This document shows positions 1-5,505 of a stretch of DNA of 64,000 bases, piece by piece. The stretch is from Gallionella sp. GTDB lineage: Bacteria > Pseudomonadota > Gammaproteobacteria > Burkholderiales > Gallionellaceae. A program made the translations under genes and the position numbers. The notes below the pieces were generated by a model. That model was not told where the DNA came from and did not search any database. It saw nothing but the letters and a program-made list of their open reading frames with translations. The stretch covers positions 1 to 64,000 of the forward strand of contig JAQTUP010000005.1 of assembly GCA_028707275.1 (NCBI GenBank). The letters run 5' to 3'. Numbering within the stretch: position 1 is the first letter of the stretch; each line of letters opens with the position of its first letter.

Positions 1-210
1 TGGCGCGTGTTGCCGCCGACGGCGAATGGGATGAGATGATTCCATGAAAGTGTCCACTAAAAATTGGTGGACACTATGCTCTTAGCTTTCGCTAACGGAA
101 TCAATATGGTGCGGCTGGACGCTTACGGTACCGTTGCGTCAAGGGCGCCCTGAAGCACTGGCGCTGCTGGGTGCAATACGTCCAGGAGCTTCCTCGCGGC
201 GACAATCTGG
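1..210. other. Left-edge non-coding stretch with a short inverted repeat
   Basis: Positions 3-47 read as the last 14 codons of a plus-strand frame that enters from outside the window; too little is visible to name it. Immediately after it, AGTGTCCAC (49-57) is repeated in inverted form as GTGGACACT (67-75), a 9-bp stem with a 9-nt AT-rich loop. No T-run follows, so it is not a typical intrinsic terminator. It could be an insertion-sequence end or a hairpin left by one. I see nothing else recognisable up to the stop codon of the next gene. Confidence 0.3.
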
Positions 211-813
211 TCAGGGCTCGGACGGCAGTACATAGGAGACCTTGGTGTCATCGACCTTCACAATTCCACGGTCGCAAAGGGACGCGAACAACTGAGCAAG
301 TTGCTGCTCGGAGAGCTCTTTCTTGAATAGAGCGTGGAGTGTGTTGAGAAGGGTCTTCTGGGTTCGCGGCTTCGATGCCTTACGGCGCACGAGGTCTGCA
401 ACAACGAGTTCGATTTGTGCGTCCGGGGCGGCAGGGAGCGAGGGCTTGAAGCACGGAATGTCTGTGATGCAGGTAGACCTCTGAGCAAAGATCTTCTTTC
501 TCTTGAGGTGCTTTATCAGGGGATCGAACCCCGAGTCTTTGGAAATAATGTGAAAGTAGGCAGATGGGTCTTCGGCCGAGAGAAGGCCTATGTAATAGGC
601 GATGTGAAAGTCGAGTGCGTTGTTCCCTGCGGTTTCAAGCACAACATATTCGGCGTTACTGCCGAGAGCCTGGAGAGATGACGCCAATGCGACCGGAATC
701 TTTGACTGATTGGGGCCGAGAAACAGCTTTACCTTGAACGATCCATCCTTGAGCAGCCCGAAATCCTTGGGTTGGACGTTCTCGAAATCGACGAGGATAA
801 AATTTGTTCGCAT
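211..813 (-). CDS. PIN/NYN-like domain protein, putative ribonuclease
   Basis: This is a 200-residue soluble protein. The first ~110 residues look like a PIN/NYN-type nuclease fold. There is an N-terminal hydrophobic strand ending in VDFENV (D9, E11), an acidic residue in GNNALDFHIAYYIG (D68), and a SKDSGFDPL segment (D93, D97). Together these give the carboxylates that would bind the catalytic metal in this superfamily. Residues ~125-195 are Lys/Leu-rich and helical and could be a winged-helix or RNA-binding tail. The gene lies 25 bp downstream of brnA on the same strand, so it may be co-transcribed with the toxin-antitoxin pair. The nuclease fold is inferred from motif pattern; the target RNA is unknown. 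Confidence 0.75.
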   Translation of the reverse strand: MRTNFILVDFENVQPKDFGLLKDGSFKVKLFLGPNQSKIPVALASSLQALGSNAEYVVLETAGNNALDFHIAYYIGLLSAEDPSAYFHIISKDSGFDPLIKHLKRKKIFAQRSTCITDIPCFKPSLPAAPDAQIELVVADLVRRKASKPRTQKTLLNTLHALFKKELSEQQLAQLFASLCDRGIVKVDDTKVSYVLPSEP

Positions 814-838
814 GGGGATGAAGAGCTCTGACGTGCGG

Positions 839-1117
839 CTAAGGAGCGCCTCGCTTCTGTGGCGTCCCGTTTGAGCGCTGGATTAGAGGCTTGTCATAAG
901 CATCTACGTAACTATCTATGAGTCTGCGTATCATGCGCTGATACTGGGTATGGTGTTTTGTTGCTTCAGATTTGAAGAACTCAATGCTCTTTTTGCTAAG
1001 AGCAATGGTAATTTTCACACCTTCTTCACGAAAGGCAAGTGCCTCAGGTGGAGGAAGAAAGTCTTGAATGATCTTCGCCTCAATGGGTTCATTGGTGTAT
1101 TTGATTTTCGCGTTCAT
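839..1117 (-). CDS. brnA: BrnA-family antitoxin
   Basis: This is a 92-residue protein. I chose the Met at 1117 (MNAKIKYTNEP) over an upstream in-frame start at 1153 because the family normally begins with this kind of sequence and because this gives a short 29-bp overlap with brnT. The central part (VKITIALSKKSIEFFKSEA) and the C-terminal helix (YQRMIRRLIDSYV) match the ribbon-helix-helix region with which BrnA antitoxins dimerise, bind their operator and cover the toxin. It follows brnT directly, the usual order for this module. In the known family the complex autoregulates its own promoter, which would lie to the right of 1379. Confidence 0.85.
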   Translation of the reverse strand: MNAKIKYTNEPIEAKIIQDFLPPPEALAFREEGVKITIALSKKSIEFFKSEATKHHTQYQRMIRRLIDSYVDAYDKPLIQRSNGTPQKRGAP

Positions 1118-1379
1118 AAATTGCCTTGCCCTTTCGCCAGTAACCTGCGCCAAATATGCGAATCAGACCGTTCCGGTAGGTAAAACGAACGGTAAGAATG
1201 CCGTCATCAACCTCGCCAAAACAGAAATAACGTTTTTCAGTTTCACTGTGAGCAATGTCTTCGGCTATGATCCGGCGTGGGTCAGCGAAGGCATACTGTG
1301 CAAGAGAAAATGGTATTCCATGCTTTTCCTGATTTTCATTATCCTTGTTTGTATCCCACTCAAACTGCGATTTTTTCAT
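1089..1379 (-). CDS. brnT: BrnT-family RNase toxin
   Basis: This is a 96-residue basic protein with the BrnT layout. It has an FEWD motif near the start (residues 6-9), then N..KHG (KHGIPF, residues 19-24), an FADPRR segment, an R-Y-F..G.V..G strand, and a C-terminal TYRNGLIRI strand followed by a YERE helix. BrnT toxins are RelE-fold ribonucleases that stop translation and are neutralised by BrnA. The C-terminal R-I-I-S-A-R stretch seen in many members is here RIFGAGYWRKGK, a noticeable departure. The gene overlaps brnA by 29 bp, so the two are surely co-translated. Confidence 0.88.
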   Translation of the reverse strand: MKKSQFEWDTNKDNENQEKHGIPFSLAQYAFADPRRIIAEDIAHSETEKRYFCFGEVDDGILTVRFTYRNGLIRIFGAGYWRKGKAIYERENQIHQ

Positions 1380-1671
1380 GGCAGCAGATTAGCATAGTGG
1401 GAGAACAAATTCCATATAAAAATATGGTGATTCATCTGTGCAGCAGGCAAACCTTCAACCTAAAATTGAGGCGCGCCGCGCTTTTGCGGCGTCGCACTCG
1501 AATGCAGGCCGAGGACGTTTATTCATTTGTAATCATGCGCATGAAAAATAGTTGCATCAGGTAAAGCCTCCCTTTTCTCGCAAGCAAGTACAAGGCAATT
1601 TAGCATGGAATGTTGGATTGTGAGAACTGACCCCGCGCCCGGAGCTTAATGTCAAGACCCCGCCGCTTATT
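1380..1671. other. Intergenic gap with an attC-like hairpin
   Basis: This is a 292-bp gap without a credible gene. At 1468-1499 there is a hairpin: an outer GAG/CTC clamp, an asymmetric bubble, and a CGCCGC/GCGGCG stem closed by the loop GCTTTT (AAAAGC on the minus strand). The same loop closes the hairpin at 2172-2203. A GTTRRRY-type box is not clear on either flank, so if this is an integron recombination site it is degenerate. The rest of the gap is AT-rich and presumably holds the brnT promoter just above 1379. Confidence 0.35.
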
Positions 1672-2139
1672 TCATGTCGTAAGCCACTTGAGCAAATGAA
1701 TTGCTATGGGTAAAGCAACAACAATAACGGCAAACTTGGCAAGAACTGCCCAAACTTTGCTGCCGATGTATTTATTGGCAGCCTTCCAAACACCGACATA
1801 AACAACAAAGTAGTAACAAGCAAAAAGACCCCAGACAAGTTTTATAAGATCGCCTTCTGGCTCTGGATTAAGAGAGAAAATGGCGACAACCCAAACGATA
1901 CCGCCCAACACACCGTAAACCCAGTAGGTCATAGCAAGGCCGAGATTGCCAGTGAATAGATTTTCCACAAAACTTGAGAAGGCGTCTTCACGCATCATGG
2001 AAATGTCCAGCACGCTTTCAGCAGTTACATGCGGATTCATTGCAATAAAAGCATTTTTGGCAGCATTAAAGCTGATTGCCGTAACTGAACTACAATTTTC
2101 TTTGCCATCGTAGACATATTTTACTTTGTATGTGGCCAT
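1672..2139 (-). CDS. Small integral membrane protein of unknown function
   Basis: The protein has 155 residues. The first ~60 form a soluble segment (MATYKVKYVYDG...) with alternating strand-like and helix-like stretches. About three hydrophobic segments follow, near residues 68-90, 98-120 and 130-150, and the protein ends just after the last one. I recognise no catalytic motif. The gene starts 18 bp after the attC-like site at 2158-2220 and has no partner in an operon, which is the usual situation of an integron cassette gene. The soluble domain could be a sensor or ligand-binding part, but nothing in the sequence shows its ligand. Confidence 0.6.
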   Translation of the reverse strand: MATYKVKYVYDGKENCSSVTAISFNAAKNAFIAMNPHVTAESVLDISMMREDAFSSFVENLFTGNLGLAMTYWVYGVLGGIVWVVAIFSLNPEPEGDLIKLVWGLFACYYFVVYVGVWKAANKYIGSKVWAVLAKFAVIVVALPIAIHLLKWLTT

Positions 2140-2157
2140 ATTATTCTCGCGGTAATT

Positions 2158-2220
2158 GCCTAATGTAAAGTAGAGGGGCTGCGCGCTTTTGCGCAGTCCC
2201 TCTCGACGGCCAAGTTAGCC
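2158..2220 (-). repeat. attC-like integron recombination site (putative)
   Basis: Read on the minus strand, the 63-bp element starts with GGCTAAC, which contains the TAA stop of the upstream gene, and ends with ATTAGGC. These terminal boxes are largely complementary (5 of 7 positions) and resemble the R''/R' boxes (RYYYAAC and GTTRRRY) of attC sites, with one mismatch each. Between them is a strong hairpin at 2172-2203: AGAGGG and CTGCGC paired with GCGCAG and CCCTCT, one G.T pair on the plus strand (A.C on the minus), and a 6-nt loop. Length, stop codon inside the R'' box and the single-stranded fold all fit attC. The absence of a T-run argues against a terminator. No integrase gene is visible in the window. 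Confidence 0.5.
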
Positions 2221-2925
2221 GCCAATTTTGCCAGCCAATCCGCCGACTATTGCGGCTACGACTGGGTGTGCAAGGAATTCAGCGAACTTCGACTTGGCCG
2301 CCTCTTTTTCGGGGGCTGTGACACTTGACGCTTCGATTTTCGTGAGAAGCTCCGCGAGTGAAAGCGACATGGCTTGCGCGGTTATGGAGTGGCCAGCAAC
2401 ATTGATTTTTCCTGTTACGGGGCCATTAAAAGTGATGTGGGACACTGGCTTCTCCTGATGTAGTTTGGCGTATAAGGGACAGTCCGAGAAATGGAGTGGT
2501 TCGACATGGCTCCAAAACCAGCGCCAGTCTTTCCCTTCTGGCGCAGGATCTTTTTCGATGACCCGCTCGGCAATTTGCCGATCAATGTCATCTTTTATCC
2601 GAATGAGCGTACTGCCAAAAAGTTTGAATGTATCGAAAGAAACTTCGGGACAGAAATTTGAATAGCAATTCGGGTTTTCACTACCGGAGATTGACGTTCC
2701 TGTTTCGGCAGTCGCGGGAGCGAGTTCGTGTGCTTGCCACTTGGCGAGAGTGGTATCATGCAATTCTTTCGTCATTCGCGTTGTGATGTCCTTGTCAGAG
2801 AGAAGTGCGGTGCTTTCAAAGTATCGTGGGCAACGGTGAATGCTCGCGTAAGGGCAACGGCCCAACATACCTTTCCGCTCGCTTTGCGACGAGTACCAAG
2901 CAAGATCAGGATAGATGAGGGGCAT
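2215..2925 (-). CDS. Cys-rich protein of unknown function with C-terminal glycine-rich hydrophobic helix
   Basis: With the Met at 2925, which has AGGAACG a few bases upstream, the protein is 236 residues; a longer frame to 2970 lacks a ribosome site. The N-terminal half is rich in CP dipeptides and paired cysteines: RCPYASIHRCPRYF (C-x7-C) near residue 23, NCYSNFCPE (C-x4-C) near 85, and SDCPLY near 134. These could bind zinc. The last ~75 residues change character: a strand segment (HITFNGPVTGKINVAGHS), a charged helix, then HPVVAAIVGGLAGKIGG, a small-residue hydrophobic helix of glycine-zipper type. Similar tails occur in membrane-inserting effectors, but that is only an analogy. I do not recognise a named family. 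Confidence 0.55.
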   Translation of the reverse strand: MPLIYPDLAWYSSQSERKGMLGRCPYASIHRCPRYFESTALLSDKDITTRMTKELHDTTLAKWQAHELAPATAETGTSISGSENPNCYSNFCPEVSFDTFKLFGSTLIRIKDDIDRQIAERVIEKDPAPEGKDWRWFWSHVEPLHFSDCPLYAKLHQEKPVSHITFNGPVTGKINVAGHSITAQAMSLSLAELLTKIEASSVTAPEKEAAKSKFAEFLAHPVVAAIVGGLAGKIGG

Positions 2926-2972
2926 AGCGTTCCTATTGGCGACTAATGTTACGTGGACAGAACTTTTCAAAT

Positions 2973-3071
2973 GTATGCAGGAGCGTGTTCTGTATAAGCA
3001 GTCCTGACATACTGTAACCTGCTGATTCTACATGATCACGTGGGTGTTATATGTAACCACCTCCTGCATAC
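2973..3071. repeat. 11-bp inverted repeat pair
   Basis: GTATGCAGGAG at 2973-2983 recurs as the exact inverse CTCCTGCATAC at 3061-3071, framing 77 bp with no reading frame. This could be the remains of a miniature element or an operator pair. Further along the same ~440-bp gene-free gap (2926-3366) lie a perfect CGCATCC/GGATGCG hairpin at 3105-3121, a heptanucleotide repeat at 3236-3253 and the hemJ promoter. Confidence 0.35.
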
Positions 3072-3235
3072 TCAGCACCTCAGCTGCCGGGAGTTGTGCG
3101 CGAACGCATCCGGAGGATGCGCCCGCTCGTATAAAAAATCTGTGCGGACAGGATTAGGCACTTTATTTCCTTTTACGGCAAGTGGGATTATAACGGGCAT
3201 GGCAAAGAGGCCACCCCACTGATAATGATACTCGC

Positions 3236-3253
3236 CAGCTACCAGCTACCAGC
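3236..3253. repeat. Heptanucleotide tandem repeat (CAGCTAC)
   Basis: CAGCTAC is repeated twice and followed by four bases of a third copy. It lies between the accessory island and hemJ. It is one of six tracts with a 7-bp period in this window. Confidence 0.6.
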
Positions 3254-3329
3254 CATCAGTCAGCCGCCAGTAGCTTGTAGCCTGTTTTTGATTTTCCGAT
3301 TCCTTGATGCGCGCGAGCATCGCTACCCG

Positions 3330-3335
3330 TATAAT
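3330..3335 (+). promoter_or_regulatory. Putative -10 box for hemJ
   Basis: A perfect TATAAT lies 31 bp ahead of the chosen hemJ start. The best upstream match is TTGATG at 3304-3309, but with a long 20-bp spacer, so only the -10 box is convincing. Its position makes in-frame starts at 3304/3307 impossible for a transcript from this promoter. Confidence 0.5.
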
Positions 3336-3366
3336 TCGGCCATTGCAATTTATATGGTTGTTCATC

Positions 3367-3777
3367 ATGCTTTGGCTCAAGGCGTTTCATATCATCATGG
3401 TGGTCTCCTGGTTTGCGGGCTTGTTTTATCTGCCGCGACTCTTCGTCAATCATGCGATGGCGGCTGAGCCTGCCGAGATCGCTCGCTTAAAACTGATGGA
3501 GGGCAAGCTTTATCGTTTCGTCACGCCGATCGCCTGGCTGGCGATAGCCTCAGGACTCGGCTTATGGTTCATCTACGGTTTTGCAGGCGGCTGGCTGGAC
3601 GCCAAGGTGGCGCTGGTCGTGGCGCTCTACGCTTATCACCATTACTGCGGCATACTGGTCAAACGCTTTGCTGCAGATGAGAATGCCCGCAACCACGTTT
3701 TTTACCGGTTTTTCAACGAAATTCCCGTCATCATTCTGGCCATCGTGGTCATTCTGGTCACGGTAAAACCCTTCTAG
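3367..3777 (+). CDS. hemJ: HemJ-type protoporphyrinogen IX oxidase
   Basis: This is a 136-residue inner-membrane protein with four hydrophobic helices (near 2-20, 50-72, 78-98 and 112-134). It starts MLWLKAFHIIMVVSWFAG; the His at position 8 in this first helix is the conserved heme-ligand residue of the HemJ/UPF0093 family. LPRLFV and the KLMEGKLYRF stretch between helices 1 and 2 are also typical. HemJ oxidises protoporphyrinogen IX to protoporphyrin IX in bacteria without HemG or HemY oxidase. I chose the ATG at 3367 because upstream in-frame starts would lie inside the promoter and would add non-family residues. It stands alone, apart from the hemA and hemCDXY loci of this window. Confidence 0.88.
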   Translation: MLWLKAFHIIMVVSWFAGLFYLPRLFVNHAMAAEPAEIARLKLMEGKLYRFVTPIAWLAIASGLGLWFIYGFAGGWLDAKVALVVALYAYHHYCGILVKRFAADENARNHVFYRFFNEIPVIILAIVVILVTVKPF

Positions 3778-3853
3778 CACTCGCGATCACGGCGCGGGCA
3801 ACTGAAGGGGACGGTGCGGGCACACTGCCCGCCTGTATTTTTAGAGGTTTACT

Positions 3854-4999
3854 ATGACTGATTTTTTTGCTCCCTGCCCGCGCGGCCTGGAAACCGTATT
3901 GTTTACCGACCTGGTCGAAATGGGCGCACAGAACGTGCGCGCCACCGAGGGCGGCGTGCATTTCTCCGGCGACTGGCCGCTGTGTTACCGCGTCAATCTG
4001 CAAAGCCGTGCGGCCAGCCGCGTGCTGTGGCGCGTCAAGGACGCGTACTATCGCACCGAGCAGGATATTTACAAGGCGGTGTTCGACCTGCAATGGGAGC
4101 GCTGGTTTAACGTCACGCACACCATCAGGGTGAACACCACGGCGATACGCTGCGCGTTGAAAAGCCTGGAGTTCATCACCTTGCTGGTCAAGGATGCTGT
4201 CTGCGACCGGTTTCGCGCACACTGCGACGAGCGCCCGAGCGTCGATACTTTGACGCCTGACGTGCGCATACACGTGTTCATCGAAGACGAAAAGCTGATG
4301 CTCTATCTGGATACTTCGGGCGATCCGTTATTCAAACGCGGCGTGCGTCAGCACACCAATATTGCGCCGATCAGGGAAAATCTGGCGGCGGGCATCCTGC
4401 GTCTGTCCGGCTGGACGCCCGGCACGCCGCTGCTCGACCCGATGTGCGGCAGCGGAACTTTTCTGATCGAAGCGGTGCAGATGTCGCTGAATATTCAGCC
4501 CGGCATTGCGCGCGGTTTTGCCTTCGAGAAACTGCTCAACTTCGACAAACCGGTGTGGCAGGCGATGAAGGATGCGGCCATCGCGGCGCAATTGCCGCCA
4601 AAACCGCTGGAAATCTACGGCAGCGATATGTATGGCGATGCGATGAAAACCGCCTGGCGCAATCTGCATGACGCGGGGCTGTCTGACTGCGTGGAGCTCA
4701 ATCAGGGGAATATTCTGGAAATCACAGCGCCTGCCGATCACGGCATCATGGTGGCGAATCTGCCCTATGGCGAGCGCATGGGCGAGCTGGATGAGCTGGC
4801 GGAGCTGTACCCGAAACTGGGCGATGCGCTCAAGCGCAAATTCGGCGGCTGGACGGCCTATCTGTTCACCGCTGACAAGGCCATTTTGAAGCTGATGCGC
4901 CTGTCGCCGTCCAAACGCACCCCGCTGTTCAACGGCGCGATTGAATGTCGTCTGCTCGAATACAAGATCGTCTCGGGCAGCAACCGGCCAAGCAAGTAG
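3854..4999 (+). CDS. rlmL: THUMP-domain class I methyltransferase (RlmL N-terminal type, 23S rRNA guanine-N2)
   Basis: The protein has 381 residues. It opens with FFAPCPRGLETVL, the hallmark start of RlmL-type enzymes, followed by a THUMP RNA-binding domain to about residue 155. The Rossmann methyltransferase domain carries motif I DPMCGSGTF (195-203) and motif IV NLPYGER (302-308). The family methylates N2 of G2445 in 23S rRNA using S-adenosylmethionine. The length equals the N-terminal half of E. coli RlmKL: there is no RlmK (m7G2069) domain, as in many betaproteobacteria. It stands alone, followed by a repeat-filled gap. Exact target is inferred from family. Confidence 0.85.
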   Translation: MTDFFAPCPRGLETVLFTDLVEMGAQNVRATEGGVHFSGDWPLCYRVNLQSRAASRVLWRVKDAYYRTEQDIYKAVFDLQWERWFNVTHTIRVNTTAIRCALKSLEFITLLVKDAVCDRFRAHCDERPSVDTLTPDVRIHVFIEDEKLMLYLDTSGDPLFKRGVRQHTNIAPIRENLAAGILRLSGWTPGTPLLDPMCGSGTFLIEAVQMSLNIQPGIARGFAFEKLLNFDKPVWQAMKDAAIAAQLPPKPLEIYGSDMYGDAMKTAWRNLHDAGLSDCVELNQGNILEITAPADHGIMVANLPYGERMGELDELAELYPKLGDALKRKFGGWTAYLFTADKAILKLMRLSPSKRTPLFNGAIECRLLEYKIVSGSNRPSK

Positions 5000-5016
5000 T
5001 TCGCCGGTGGCTAGTT

Positions 5017-5039
5017 CCTTCCCCCTTGCAGGGGGAAGG
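5017..5039. repeat. Short GC-rich palindrome downstream of rlmL
   Basis: CCTTCCCCC and GGGGGAAGG pair across the loop TTGCA, directly after the rlmL stop. There is no T-run. It resembles the widespread small REP-like hairpins of proteobacterial intergenic DNA more than an intrinsic terminator. Confidence 0.5.
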
Positions 5040-5100
5040 GTAGGATGGGGGTGGAGCGGAACGAGGGGGTCGTTGAAATATAGGTGTTTCTACCCTCTCC

Positions 5101-5386
5101 AAATCAACTTCGCCGGTGGCAGACCGGCCGCTGGTTACTTTCTTTTGTGTTGCCAAAAGAAAGTAACCTAAGAAAAGGCAACCCCGGCTTGCCGTCTCCG
5201 CCTGCCTGTCGTAAGCAGGGCAGGCGGGGATGCCCTAGACAGTCAGCAAACAACGGGGCTGCGCAACTCGCACGATCCGCTGCGCGCCCACGTAATTAAG
5301 CTTGCCCAACCGTTGTTTGCCTTTCTGCCTGTATACAGGCAGTCTTCGGCGGCGCACAGGGGTTTTAGGTGGAACGCCAAGGTTAC
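5101..5386 (+). repeat. ~290-bp dispersed intergenic repeat, copy A
   Basis: This is the first of three related copies (the others are at 36574-36909 and, inverted, 55397-55677). Shared landmarks in order are: AAATCAACTTCGCCGG; a palindrome built on TTACTTTCTTTTG / CAAAAGAAAGTAA (here 5135-5166); a GCCTGCCTG...CAGGC hairpin module; GGGCTGCGCAACTCGCACG; and GGCGGCGCACAGGGG near the end. A perfect 18-bp palindrome, CTGCCTGTATACAGGCAG, sits in this copy near 5325. Frames running through it are not conserved as protein. The rest of the 5000-5505 gap is otherwise empty apart from the asmA upstream region. Confidence 0.8.
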
Positions 5387-5505
5387 TTCTCAAAATAACT
5401 CATCAACCCTGACTTTAGAGCTTGTACGTAACATCAGTGATGTAATCTGCATAACGCGGGTCTGTCCGCTATAATCAGAACCTGACTTTCTTCGCGGGTG
5501 CAATC

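Noticed and set aside
515..540. tRNA-like GGGATCGAACCCC
   Set aside because: It lies inside the PIN/NYN gene and no acceptor or anticodon arm can be formed. I found no tRNA genes in the window.
5084..5299. Short plus-strand frame in repeat copy A
   Set aside because: It runs through a non-coding repeat; the other copies break the frame.
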